A stretch of 54,563 nucleotides of DNA, taken from Candidatus Rifleibacteriota bacterium (lineage in GTDB: Bacteria > Riflebacteria > Ozemobacteria > Ozemobacterales > Ozemobacteraceae). How positions within the stretch are numbered: the stretch's first letter is position 1; each line of letters starts with the position of its first letter. Made by a program: the position numbers and the translations under genes. The notes below the pieces were generated by a model. The model had not been told where the DNA came from, ran no database searches, and saw only the letters and a program-made list of their open reading frames with translations. Location: assembly GCA_022704885.1 (NCBI GenBank), contig JAKJFO010000003.1, forward strand, positions 1-54,563. The letters run 5' to 3'. Positions 25,304 through 33,853 of this stretch are shown piece after piece.

Positions 25304-26725
25304 ATGACCGAACGAGACTTTTTACATGATATCAGCGCGACATTATTGCTCGACACCATGGCTGAAGGCGTGATACTGGTCGATACCGAAGGCCGGATAA
25401 GGGTCTGGAACAAAGCAATGACAGAAATAACTGGTTATGACGCTGAAGAAGCGCTTAATCGCACCACCGAGTGGCTGCGCTCGGCAGAGTGCATGGGTGC
25501 CGAAAAGATATTCGCCCTGTTTAATAATCGCAAAAACACAGGCGAAACCTGCATTAACGGTTGTGAATGCAAAATTATCGCAAAAAGCGGCGAGAAGATT
25601 CCGGTCATGGTTAACGCCAGAGTCATGCGCAACGAACAAGGCAGAACTTTTGGCATACTGCAGACGATTACCGATTTTCGGCCAGTATCAAGCCTGCGTC
25701 AGGAAATAGCGGCAATGGCATCGCGACTGCAGTCAGAAGACAATTTTGCCGGCATCACCGGCAAAAGCCCGCTGATGCAGAGAATTTTTCGACTGATTCC
25801 TCTAGCCGCCGAAAGCGATGCCTCGGTCATGATTCTTGGCGAAAGCGGCACCGGCAAAGAACTTTTTGCCAACGCCATACAGCAACTCAGCACCCGAAAA
25901 GATGGGCCATTCATCAAGGTCAACTGTGGCGCCCTGCCAGAATCGCTTCTGGAATCAGAGCTGTTCGGTCATGAAAAAGGCGCTTTCACCGGTGCGATCA
26001 AGAAGCGTATCGGCCGCTTCGAAGCTGCCGACAATGGCACTATCTTCCTCGATGAAATTGCCGATATCAGTTCAGCAATGCAGGTAAAGCTGCTGCGGGT
26101 TCTACAGAACGGTGAAATGCAGCGGGTCGGTGGCGAAAGCGTAATAAAGGTCGATGTCAGAGTCATTGCAGCCACCAACAAAGACCTTGCCAGGGAAGTA
26201 CGGGAGGGCAGATTCAGAGAAGATCTCTACTATCGGCTAAGAGTATTTCCGATAACGCTGCCGGCTCTGAGAGAGCGCCCAGAGGACATTCCGCTGTTGT
26301 CGCAGCATTTCATCAATCGTTTCAGTGCGCGCACCGGTCGCCTGATCAGCAGCCTGGATCGTGACGCGCTCAGCCGCATGATGGCCTACCAATGGCCAGG
26401 CAATGTCAGAGAACTTGAGAATGTCATCGAATACGCCTTTGTCGTGTGTCAGGGACGCATTATCGGGCGCGAGCATCTACCGGCCGAACTGAACAATGAC
26501 ATACCGTCGACTCGCCAGACGGCAAAAATCGACACACTGTCCAGGCCTGCCAGAGCCAGCATCGAAAGCAGAAAAATTCTGCGTGACGCAGATCGGCTCA
26601 GCGCATTGCTTGAAGAAAATCTCTGGAACAAGGCCGAAGTAGCCAGAATTCTCGGAGTCAGCCGCACGGCAGTCTGGAAATGGATACAGCAGCACAAAAT
26701 TACAGACAGACGGGATTTATCGTAG
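25304..26725 (+). CDS. Sigma-54-dependent transcriptional activator (PAS-AAA-Fis)
   Basis: A 473-residue NtrC-family enhancer-binding protein. An N-terminal PAS domain (about 10-125) contains VILVDTEGRIRVWN and three cysteines (SAECMG, ETCINGCEC) that could sense redox or bind a metal. The AAA+ domain has Walker A GESGTGKE, the sigma-54 contact loop GAFTGA, Walker B GTIFLDEI and the RxDLYYRL sensor region. A Fis-type helix-turn-helix (AEVARILGVSRTAVWKWI) ends the protein. There is no receiver domain, so the signal probably enters through PAS. TGGAGT precedes the start. The likely target is the divergent DUF2892 gene. Confidence 0.92.
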   Translation: MTERDFLHDISATLLLDTMAEGVILVDTEGRIRVWNKAMTEITGYDAEEALNRTTEWLRSAECMGAEKIFALFNNRKNTGETCINGCECKIIAKSGEKIPVMVNARVMRNEQGRTFGILQTITDFRPVSSLRQEIAAMASRLQSEDNFAGITGKSPLMQRIFRLIPLAAESDASVMILGESGTGKELFANAIQQLSTRKDGPFIKVNCGALPESLLESELFGHEKGAFTGAIKKRIGRFEAADNGTIFLDEIADISSAMQVKLLRVLQNGEMQRVGGESVIKVDVRVIAATNKDLAREVREGRFREDLYYRLRVFPITLPALRERPEDIPLLSQHFINRFSARTGRLISSLDRDALSRMMAYQWPGNVRELENVIEYAFVVCQGRIIGREHLPAELNNDIPSTRQTAKIDTLSRPARASIESRKILRDADRLSALLEENLWNKAEVARILGVSRTAVWKWIQQHKITDRRDLS

Positions 26726-26875
26726 CGTAAACTTTTCAAGAAGTCCGACCAGAAACAGAATTGTTACGTTTTCTGGCAGAGCGGTGTTGACTTGGGCAGC
26801 AAAAAATAATAGCCTGAAAGGACGTACAGAGGTTCTGTACAATTTTCAGCCAACCAGGCTAAAAGGAGCCCACCA

Positions 26876-27367
26876 ATGGCAGCAGTAAAAAAAGGCGACC
26901 TGGTTTTCGTCCACTACACCGGTAAATTTGATTCCGGCGAAGTATTTGACTCCAGCGTCAACGGCAGTCCGCTTTATTTCATCGTTGGCGACGGCGATAT
27001 CATAGAAGGATTCGAAACCGCAGTAATCGGCATGAGCATCGGTGACAAAAAGACCATCGTTCTGGCACCGTCACAGGGCTATGGTGACTATTCAGAAGAG
27101 CGTGTCATCACAACTCAGCGCGAAAATTTCGGAGACGAATTCGAACCGGTTCTCGATCAGCAGCTTGCACTGCAGATGGAAAACGGCGAAAGAGTCATCG
27201 CCACAATCGTTAAATTCGATACCAGTTCGGTAACTCTTGACATGAATCATCCGCTTGCCGGCAAGACCCTGCATTTCGACCTTGAACTCATGGATATCAA
27301 GGATGCCTCAGAAATGCCTTCATCCTGCGGCTCAGGCTGTTCAAGCTGCTCAGGCTGCGGTCACTGA
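26876..27367 (+). CDS. slyD: SlyD-type FKBP peptidyl-prolyl isomerase
   Basis: A 163-residue FKBP of the SlyD class. The FKBP core VHYTGKFDSGEVFDSS is interrupted by the IF (insert-in-flap) chaperone domain (about 70-125, starting YGDYSEERV), then the fold ends with HPLAGKTLHFDLELMDI. The tail has four cysteines and a final His in short Ser/Gly spacing, like the metal-binding tail of E. coli SlyD that serves nickel delivery. Cytoplasmic folding helper and possible metallochaperone. AAAGGAG precedes the ATG. A terminator follows. Confidence 0.92.
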   Translation: MAAVKKGDLVFVHYTGKFDSGEVFDSSVNGSPLYFIVGDGDIIEGFETAVIGMSIGDKKTIVLAPSQGYGDYSEERVITTQRENFGDEFEPVLDQQLALQMENGERVIATIVKFDTSSVTLDMNHPLAGKTLHFDLELMDIKDASEMPSSCGSGCSSCSGCGH

Positions 27368-27374
27368 AAACAAT

Positions 27375-27405
27375 CCCGGGCAGTGATGCCCGGGTATTTT
27401 TTTTT
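27375..27405 (+). terminator. Intrinsic terminator after slyD
   Basis: CCCGGGC (27375-27381), loop AGTGAT, GCCCGGG (27388-27394), then TA and nine T. Confidence 0.92.
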
Positions 27406-27418
27406 GAGAGGATATCCT

Positions 27419-28393
27419 ATGCAAAAAGGCTTCATCTGTAGATTGTTCGCTGTCGCTCTGGCTCTCTCGGCATCGTTACTCAGCGCTGCTCCGGAATACC
27501 TGTATGTCGCCGCCACCAACGTGCGCATGCGCGACACTGCGGCGACCTCTGGCAAAATCGTTGCGACCCTGCCAATAGGCACCTGGTGCAAGGTGATCGC
27601 CGAGTCAGATAAAAGCGAAACCCTGCTTGGAAAAACCGCGCACTGGTATCAGGTTAATACTGAAGACCGGCAGGATGGCTGGATATTTGGTGGCCTTGCA
27701 CAAGTAACAGACAGCTCTGAGCGCTTTTCGGCGGCAATTCAGATAATCAACACGCAGCTTGCAGCCCTAAACAGCAAGTCTGTGGAGGATCTTACGCAAA
27801 CCCTTGCTTTTGCAGAGAAGATCAAAGAACTGGCTTCGCACTCACTCGAAAAAGCTCTTCTGGAAACAGCTTTTCTGCGCACGCTCTCCCGTATTTACGA
27901 AGAATTGTCAAAAGCCGGAAAAGGCAGCGACAACAAGCACCCGGCCATAAAAAACTACCATGATCTCTGCTATTATCACGAATCGGCCGGCCAACATTTT
28001 GTTAAAGCCAAAGCATTCTGGGATCTGGCCGAAAAGTATTCAGATATCGAAGAAATAGCCGAAGACATTGCCTGGCTGGCAGCGAGACAGCCGATGCCGG
28101 GTGAAACCGAAGGCGACCCCGACATGATGATCTATTTTTACGAAAACTCTTATGGGCGCTACGTCGAAAGCTACCCTGCAGGCAAGCATGTTACAGAAGC
28201 TCTTGAAAATGCCGCAGGCATACTTGAACACGCCGCCGAAAACCTTTCATACTACGAAACCGTCGAGGAGAAGGCCCAGCTGAAAACAAAACTTGTCTGG
28301 TTCGAAGATCTGGCAAAATTGACGCCTGAATCAGAAGCCCGTAAAAAGCTCCTCGCCAGCTGTAAAAAAGTCTATGATCGGCTCGGCAACTGA
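27419..28393 (+). CDS. Secreted SH3b-domain protein
   Basis: A 324-residue protein with a signal peptide (about 1-22, LLSAAP). Residues about 25-105 form a bacterial SH3 domain: YVAATNVRMRDTAA, then the KIVATLPIGTWCKVI strand and the DGWIFGGL ending. The remaining ~215 residues are alpha-helical with no recognised motif. Bacterial SH3 domains bind peptidoglycan stems or peptides, suggesting an envelope location. AGAGGAT precedes the start, only 14 bases after the slyD terminator. Its 3' end overlaps the 3' end of convergent dprA by 63 bp. Confidence 0.8.
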   Translation: MQKGFICRLFAVALALSASLLSAAPEYLYVAATNVRMRDTAATSGKIVATLPIGTWCKVIAESDKSETLLGKTAHWYQVNTEDRQDGWIFGGLAQVTDSSERFSAAIQIINTQLAALNSKSVEDLTQTLAFAEKIKELASHSLEKALLETAFLRTLSRIYEELSKAGKGSDNKHPAIKNYHDLCYYHESAGQHFVKAKAFWDLAEKYSDIEEIAEDIAWLAARQPMPGETEGDPDMMIYFYENSYGRYVESYPAGKHVTEALENAAGILEHAAENLSYYETVEEKAQLKTKLVWFEDLAKLTPESEARKKLLASCKKVYDRLGN

Positions 28394-29245
28394 AAAAGCC
28401 TTACCGCCCGACTGAAACACACCGGCGCCGGCCTCGATAAGACGACGGTTTCCAGCCCAGGCAGGGTCAGCATCGTTCGGGGGCGGCAGCACCAGCAGAC
28501 GACGGCCAAGTCTTGACGCCCAGGCGGCCGTGATCAACGAACCACTGCTCTCGCCAGCCTGAACGACCGCAACGACATCGGCCAGCGCCGCTATTATACG
28601 ATTGCGCGCCGGAAAAAAACTGCGCTGCGGTCTGGCTCCCGGCATCATTTCTGACAACAAAACCCCGACCTGACGTATTTTTTCGAACAGGCCGGCATTC
28701 ACTGCCGGATAGCTTACATCGAGCCCGGTGGCAAAAACAGCTGCCGTATATGCGCCAAGATCGAGAGACTCCTGCAATGCGACAGCATCGGCGCCCTCAG
28801 CGCCTCCACTGACAATGGCGTAGCCTTCAGAGACCAGCTGGCGAACCATCTCCTGTGCGGGCTCAACTGCTGCTGCCGAAAGTTTTCGAGCCCCAACTAC
28901 GGCAGCGAAGCGAACCGGTCTGATAACTCCGCTGCTGAACAAAACCGGTGGCGGTTCGCCAAGGTCATTAAGTTGAAAGGGATACCCGGATTGCGAATAA
29001 TACCAGCCCAGCATTTCGCCGCTGGCAACTTTTTCGAGTGCGGCTGCAATCATGGCCGAGGTCGAAGACTTCAACCGGCTCTGCCGGCTTCGCTTCTCGC
29101 TGGCTCCTGCCTCCTGCCTATGAGAAAGAGCCAGAGAAGGCATGCCGCAAAGGTCGAGCAGACGACGAAATGCTGCTGCGCCGACTCCCTTCTCGCGGCT
29201 CAACTGTAACGCAGCGGCAAATTCCCTCAAAAAGATGTTTTCCAT
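28331..29245 (-). CDS. dprA: DNA processing protein DprA
   Basis: A 304-residue DprA/Smf protein. The Rossmann core carries AAVVGARKLSA, IVSGGAEGADAVA, FFPARNRIIAALAD, QAGESSGSLITAAWA and GNRRLIEAGA, which are the ssDNA-binding and family motifs. DprA protects incoming single-stranded DNA and loads RecA during natural transformation. The N-terminal ~100 residues are divergent and SAM-like. There is no C-terminal winged helix, so it is shorter than the largest DprA proteins. The ribosome site is weak. It is convergent with the SH3b gene and divergent from rplY. Confidence 0.9.
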   Translation of the reverse strand: MENIFLREFAAALQLSREKGVGAAAFRRLLDLCGMPSLALSHRQEAGASEKRSRQSRLKSSTSAMIAAALEKVASGEMLGWYYSQSGYPFQLNDLGEPPPVLFSSGVIRPVRFAAVVGARKLSAAAVEPAQEMVRQLVSEGYAIVSGGAEGADAVALQESLDLGAYTAAVFATGLDVSYPAVNAGLFEKIRQVGVLLSEMMPGARPQRSFFPARNRIIAALADVVAVVQAGESSGSLITAAWASRLGRRLLVLPPPNDADPAWAGNRRLIEAGAGVFQSGGKAFSVAEPIIDFFTAGEELFTGF

Positions 29246-29327
29246 AATTCTGTCAACATGATACCCGCAGACAGCAAAAAATTAAAGCACAAGCAAGACA
29301 CCAGCTGGCGGCGGGACTCCGCTAAAT

Positions 29328-29356
29328 TTGACCAAAAGAGCATTAGATGATATAAT
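29328..29356 (+). promoter_or_regulatory. Strong sigma-70 promoter for rplY
   Basis: TTGACC (29328-29333), 17 bp, TATAAT (29351-29356), about 33 bases before the ATG at 29389. Confidence 0.8.
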
Positions 29357-29388
29357 CAGACCTATCAATTCACACTAAGGAGGTTTCT

Positions 29389-30051
29389 ATGGCAGAGTTG
29401 ATTCTCAACGCTGAAGTAAGAAACAAAGTTGGCAAAGAAGACGCTAAGAAGCTCAGAGCAAAAGAACTTATCCCTACCGTTGTTTATGGTAAAGATGTAA
29501 GTCCGCTGCACTGTGCCATCAGCAAGACCCAGATTGACAAGCTGCTGCGCAAGGTAAACCGCAACGCACTGATCACCCTGAAGCTTTCCAATAACGAGTC
29601 CAAAACCGTTATTGTCAGAGATCATCAGAAACACCCGATCAGCCACGAATACGTTCACCTCGATCTGCAGGCCGTCGATATGAAGCATCCGATCAGAGTC
29701 GACGTTGATCTTGAATTCGTCGGCACCCCGATCGGCAAGAAATCCGGTGGTGTTTTCACCAGCATGTGCAAACAGGTCAAAGTTGAATGTCTGCCGAGCA
29801 AAATTCCCGATGTCATTCAGCTCAACATCGACAATCTCGATGCCGGTCAGTCTCTGCACGTTTCTGACATCAAAGCCGGTGATTTCAAAATCGTTACCAG
29901 TTCTAAAATCGCACTCTGTCAGATTTCACAGATCAAAGATGAAACGACAGAAGGTGCTGCAGCCACTGCTACTACCGAAACTGCTGCCGCTCCCGCTGCT
30001 GCTGCCGCTGCTCCGGCTGCTGCTGCTCCGGCTGCAAAAAAGGCCAAGTAA
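29389..30051 (+). CDS. rplY: 50S ribosomal protein L25 (Ctc/TL5 form)
   Basis: A 220-residue long-form L25. An N-terminal 5S-rRNA-binding domain (about 1-92, with GKEDAKKLRAKELIPTVVYG) is followed by the TL5/CTC C-terminal beta domain (about 100-185, starting DVDLEFVGTPIGKKSGG). The last ~30 residues are an Ala/Pro/Thr-rich tail ending KKAK, as in several CTC proteins. A consensus AAGGAGG site and strong promoter suit a highly expressed gene. Unlike many bacteria, pth does not follow. Confidence 0.93.
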   Translation: MAELILNAEVRNKVGKEDAKKLRAKELIPTVVYGKDVSPLHCAISKTQIDKLLRKVNRNALITLKLSNNESKTVIVRDHQKHPISHEYVHLDLQAVDMKHPIRVDVDLEFVGTPIGKKSGGVFTSMCKQVKVECLPSKIPDVIQLNIDNLDAGQSLHVSDIKAGDFKIVTSSKIALCQISQIKDETTEGAAATATTETAAAPAAAAAAPAAAAPAAKKAK

Positions 30052-30083
30052 TTTTGGTAAAATCAGACAAGCTATAGCTTTTC

Positions 30084-30125
30084 AGGCCAATGTAATCCGC
30101 ACAACAATGGATTACTTTGGCCTTC
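30084..30125 (+). terminator. Long hairpin after rplY, probable terminator
   Basis: AGGCCAA-T-GTAATCC (30084-30098) pairs with GGATTAC-T-TTGGCCT (30109-30123) across a 10-base loop with one T-T mismatch. The following T tract is weak, so processing or attenuation is also possible. Confidence 0.6.
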
Positions 30126-30144
30126 TTAACATTTCGCCGATAAT
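30117..30144 (+). promoter_or_regulatory. Possible promoter for carD
   Basis: TTGGCC (30117-30122, inside the rplY terminator stem), 16 bp, GATAAT (30139-30144). Plausible but not strong. Confidence 0.35.
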
Positions 30145-30180
30145 TGACCATATATAAGATTAAATATCAGGAGTCGTTTG

Positions 30181-30690
30181 ATGAATAGTTTTGAAGTCGG
30201 TTCTCCCATCGTACACCCGATTCACGGTGCCGGTATTCTTAAGCAGATCGATAAAAGACAGGTGAGAGGCAGGCTTTTGAGCTACTATGTGATAGACTTC
30301 CCATACAGCGACCTCGGCTCGGTAATGGTACCGATCGAGATGGCCGAAAAGGTCGGTCTGCGCACCATCAACAACAACCACAGCATAGACGAGATCTTCA
30401 GCTCGCTTAGTGAAAGTTTCTCTGAAGAAGAAGAAGAAGAAAGCAAAAGTTTTCATCAGCGCTATCGCGACTACCTCGAAAAGATTCAGAGTGGCGACCT
30501 GGTTCAGGTTGCCAGAGTCTATCGCCTGCTCTGTCGCCGCAGCATGGTAAAACCTCTGGGCACCAAAGACAAAGCTCTCTTCGAAACAGCCCGTCAGCTG
30601 CTGATTTCTGAAATAGTCTTTTCCAAGGACATCGTAGACTCCGAAGCCGGAGCCATGCTCGATGAAGCCATGGAAGACATGATCTTCTAA
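30181..30690 (+). CDS. carD: CarD/CdnL-family RNA polymerase-binding regulator
   Basis: A 169-residue protein. The N-terminal Tudor-like RNA polymerase interaction domain reads FEVGSPIVHPIHGAGIL and YYVIDFPYSDLGSVMVPI. A short acidic linker (EEEEEE, about 83-88) precedes the helical DNA-binding domain with YRDYLEKIQSGDLVQVARV. CarD-type proteins bind the polymerase beta subunit and stabilise open complexes at many promoters, including rRNA promoters. The ATG at 30181 follows CAGGAG; a TTG one codon earlier is a less likely start. A terminator follows. Confidence 0.9.
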   Translation: MNSFEVGSPIVHPIHGAGILKQIDKRQVRGRLLSYYVIDFPYSDLGSVMVPIEMAEKVGLRTINNNHSIDEIFSSLSESFSEEEEEESKSFHQRYRDYLEKIQSGDLVQVARVYRLLCRRSMVKPLGTKDKALFETARQLLISEIVFSKDIVDSEAGAMLDEAMEDMIF

Positions 30691-30711
30691 CCCGATTACC
30701 TGATTTATCAG

Positions 30712-30744
30712 AGCTGCCGGCATCAACCGGCAGCTTTTTTATTT
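30712..30744 (+). terminator. Intrinsic terminator after carD
   Basis: AGCTGCCGG (30712-30720), loop CATCAA, CCGGCAGCT (30727-30735), then a T run. Confidence 0.92.
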
Positions 30745-30806
30745 GCAGGATTTCGTGGCTGAAAAATATCGGTTAAAATAGAAGTACAAAATAGTGAGGG
30801 TAAACC

Positions 30807-33179
30807 ATGCACAAATACATTCTGCCGACAGTAATGTTTTTAGCAGCAGTGCTGTTGCCACTCTTGACTGCCAGCGCCTGCGAACCTGAACCAGGGCCGC
30901 AGCATTTTCCGAGCATTGAAGTGCCGCCGACACGCATTCAGGCCGGTTACTTTGCCGTTTACAACAGCCTGAACGGGCTGCCGTGCAACAACATCAGAAG
31001 CCTGCTGATTCAAGCTCCCGAAGGAGAAAGCGAACTGGTTATTGCCGGCACTCAGGAAGCCGGCCTGATGGTATTCGACGGTGAAAGCTGGTATAAATCA
31101 GGCGGCAGCAGGTTTGAGAAATTGAATGTCACCGTCAACAGCATGGCCAGAATAGATGACAACAGCTTTCTTGCCGGCACCAGCAACGGTATATTCAAGT
31201 GCCTGATCGAAAACAATAAAATTACAGCCTCGCCCATGAGTTCCGGGTCTGATACGAACCTCAATGTTCTTGCTATCAGCAAGTCTGCCAACGAAGACGA
31301 CGCCTTTTATATTGCCTGCGATCGCACAGTTGGCAAACTGCAGGGCAACAGTTTCATACCTTTCAGTGTTCCGGCTTATCTCAGCCCAACCGGCTTTGCC
31401 TCGATAATTGGCAGTGAACTTGGCAATTTTACCGGCTGCCATGGCGGACTTCTGCAGATCAATGCAAATGCGCTGACAGAAATACCTCAGGTAGATAACA
31501 CCATCGGCTGGGTAACCGATTTTGCTGCTGCCGAAAAGCGGCTGTTCATCGCATCAGCCAATGGTCTGTTCATGACTTCTGACATGACGAAGCTCACAAA
31601 TCTGCTGCCCGGAATCTGGTGCAGCCGGGCCGCCTTCAGCGCTTTTCCTCAAGACCTGAGATCAGAGGATAATTCAGCCAGGCCAGCTGCGAAGCGCGAA
31701 ATTTCTGAGCTGGTAGATGACAGCGATGTCTTTGCCGGCCTGCGCGAAGAGTATACCAGGCTGCAGCAGGATTATGCCGAATACACCCAACGTTACGCCG
31801 GGCAACGCGAAGCGCCTCAGACGGCCGTATCCGAAATGTACGGCCGTTTTTTTGATTTTGAAAACAGAATGGCAGCGGCAGTAGCTAATCTGAACGCCTC
31901 GGGGCAATCCGACATGTATGTGAATGCCAACGGTGTAATTACCAACACAGTCAAATCACCGCTGGTAAAAGGTCTTTGGGTTGGCACTCAGAACAGCGGG
32001 CTGGTTCTGTTTGCCGAGAATGGCGAGCGCTATCACCTGACGCGCGAAAATTCCAAACTGCCCAGTGACTGTATAACAGCAATTGCAGCACAGGACGACG
32101 GCGAAGCCTGGTTCGGCACCGATACCGGCGGCATCATGCGCTACACCAGGCGACGGATGAGCGGCAAGGGCAAACTCACGCAACTGCAGAGTTGTGAACC
32201 GACAAGAATCAGGGTAATAGCAGACATTCTTTACATTGGCACAAAATCGAAGGGAATGCATCTCTACCAGATCAGCCCGCTCAAAAGCCTGGGACAGTTC
32301 TCTGCCGAAAGCGTAGAGGGCTTTCACAGACTGGTAACCGATTTTGCCATCGACAAAGACGGCAATCTCTGGGTAACGGGCGACAGGGGCGTCTGGAAAT
32401 GGGACGGCAAAGCCTGGCGACAGATCGAATTTCGCCGCGCACAGCCACCAATGGCAGGACGAATAGCGAACAGAATTCATATCGACGGCAACGACCGCAT
32501 TTTCGTAGCCTTTGCAGCGTCTGGCAAGGCATACGAGCAGATCTTCATTTATGATGGCAGTAACCTGGTCGGAACGACACCAGAAACCATCGCAGAAATA
32601 CTTGCCGCGCACGACAAGGAAAGATATCTGCAGATAAAGCTGCACAACCTTGACGGCGGTTACATGCGCAGTTTCGATTTCGGCAATGCCACCCAGTCTT
32701 TGCAGAACTTCGAAAAGGACGAGTCGGCCAAGGTTACAGCGCTTCTCAACACTGAACATTACCTGCTGATTGGCATGGAAAACGGTTTACAGAAAATATT
32801 TGATGGAGAAAGCTTCAAGCTGCTTTCTGAGAAAGGTACAGGCAAGATCGGCGCGATATTGAACCTTTTCAGAATGCCGAGCGGCAGGATTCTCATACAG
32901 GGCGACGAAGGGGTGAGTGAATTTGACGGCCAGCACTATCGGCTCATCGAATCTGCCGCCAGCGGCGCGGGCTTCAAAGTCAACGATATCTGCCTCGATC
33001 AGATGAATCCTGAAACCTTCAGAATCGCTTTTACCAGCTCTGATGGCGGCGGTTATGCACTATACCAGAACGGATTCTGGGAGAAATACCACACCAAACA
33101 ACCGGTTAACTCTATCGCTCAGTCTGATTTTGTGATTTTTATGGCCATGCCGGACGGTGTATATTATCTGCCTGAGTAA
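30807..33179 (+). CDS. Exported two-component-regulator-type beta-propeller protein
   Basis: A 790-residue protein with a signal peptide ending TASAC at residue 25, which could be a lipobox. The rest is built from Reg_prop-like blades: recurring short units such as LNGLPCNNIRSL, GTQEAGLMVFDG, GLWVGTQNSGLVLF, LPSDCITAIAAQDDGEAWFGT and GNLWVTGDRGVWKWDG. A helical insert (about residues 295-370) interrupts the propeller. In Bacteroidetes hybrid kinases such propellers sense glycans; here no membrane helix or kinase follows, so it may be a stand-alone binding protein. GAGGGT precedes the ATG. Confidence 0.75.
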   Translation: MHKYILPTVMFLAAVLLPLLTASACEPEPGPQHFPSIEVPPTRIQAGYFAVYNSLNGLPCNNIRSLLIQAPEGESELVIAGTQEAGLMVFDGESWYKSGGSRFEKLNVTVNSMARIDDNSFLAGTSNGIFKCLIENNKITASPMSSGSDTNLNVLAISKSANEDDAFYIACDRTVGKLQGNSFIPFSVPAYLSPTGFASIIGSELGNFTGCHGGLLQINANALTEIPQVDNTIGWVTDFAAAEKRLFIASANGLFMTSDMTKLTNLLPGIWCSRAAFSAFPQDLRSEDNSARPAAKREISELVDDSDVFAGLREEYTRLQQDYAEYTQRYAGQREAPQTAVSEMYGRFFDFENRMAAAVANLNASGQSDMYVNANGVITNTVKSPLVKGLWVGTQNSGLVLFAENGERYHLTRENSKLPSDCITAIAAQDDGEAWFGTDTGGIMRYTRRRMSGKGKLTQLQSCEPTRIRVIADILYIGTKSKGMHLYQISPLKSLGQFSAESVEGFHRLVTDFAIDKDGNLWVTGDRGVWKWDGKAWRQIEFRRAQPPMAGRIANRIHIDGNDRIFVAFAASGKAYEQIFIYDGSNLVGTTPETIAEILAAHDKERYLQIKLHNLDGGYMRSFDFGNATQSLQNFEKDESAKVTALLNTEHYLLIGMENGLQKIFDGESFKLLSEKGTGKIGAILNLFRMPSGRILIQGDEGVSEFDGQHYRLIESAASGAGFKVNDICLDQMNPETFRIAFTSSDGGGYALYQNGFWEKYHTKQPVNSIAQSDFVIFMAMPDGVYYLPE

Positions 33180-33201
33180 ATAATTTTTCGATTCATAAAA
33201 A

Positions 33202-33240
33202 GTCAGGATTCTGCCGACTCTTATTAAAGAGAATCCTGAC
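33202..33240 (+). promoter_or_regulatory. Hairpin covering the ribosome site of the TPR gene
   Basis: GTCAGGATT (33202-33210) pairs with AATCCTGAC (33232-33240), and CTCTT with AAGAG inside. The purine-rich ribosome site AAGAGAA lies in the stem, and the ATG follows one base after it at 33242. There is no T run, so it is unlikely to be a terminator. Confidence 0.6.
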
Positions 33241-33241
33241 A

Positions 33242-33853
33242 ATGAACAACCGATTTCTTCTCATAACAGTATTGCTGTTTATCGCCTTTTTTGCCGGCTC
33301 CAAAGCTTACATGGCCAGCAAAGAAGACGATCGGCTTATGCACAGTCCGATTGCACCGATGAGTGGACGCAAGGCCGAGGCGAACTTCTATTCGATGCTT
33401 AACAATTCAGGTCGCGAATATCGAAGCTGGATCAGAGATGGCCGCACCTATCTTTCCCGACGCGAGTTTGAACAGGCCATCTGGGCTTTCAGAAAAGCGA
33501 TAAAACTGCAGCCGGCCGCCGAAGAAGCCAGATTTCTGCTGGCCCTGACCTATGAAAAACGCGGCCTTGAAGGCCTTCCCGGCGACAATACCGACTGGGA
33601 TTCTCTGGCGATAAAAGAATACACTGCGGCAATCGAACTTGCCGATCATCTGCCCGCACGATTCAATCTTGCTCTTCTGCACAGAAGAAATGACAGATTC
33701 AGCGAAGCCAGGCGGCACCTCGAACACATCGTGCTTATCGACCAACGCTCTGCCCTCGCCAGCAAAGCAAAGACCGAGCTTTCGGCTCTTTTTGCCCAGG
33801 ATATGCGACCAGGCAGCATTTCAACGACCTTCAGAGACAGCAGCCATGAATAG
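33242..33853 (+). CDS. Membrane-anchored TPR protein
   Basis: A 203-residue protein with one N-terminal signal-anchor helix (about 5-20) and at least three TPR-like units (around AIWAFRKAIKLQPA, AIKEYTAAIELAD and ARRHLEHIVLID). TPR arrays hold protein complexes together; no enzymatic motif is seen. The start codon directly follows a hairpin that hides the ribosome site. Its stop overlaps the next gene by 8 bp (ATGAATAG), so the two TPR proteins are coupled. Confidence 0.75.
   Translation: MNNRFLLITVLLFIAFFAGSKAYMASKEDDRLMHSPIAPMSGRKAEANFYSMLNNSGREYRSWIRDGRTYLSRREFEQAIWAFRKAIKLQPAAEEARFLLALTYEKRGLEGLPGDNTDWDSLAIKEYTAAIELADHLPARFNLALLHRRNDRFSEARRHLEHIVLIDQRSALASKAKTELSALFAQDMRPGSISTTFRDSSHE

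Noticed and set aside
26725..26876. A sigma-54 promoter ahead of slyD (CTGGCAGAGCGGTGTTGA)
   Set aside because: The GG is present but the GC at -12 is not; the spacing does not fit.
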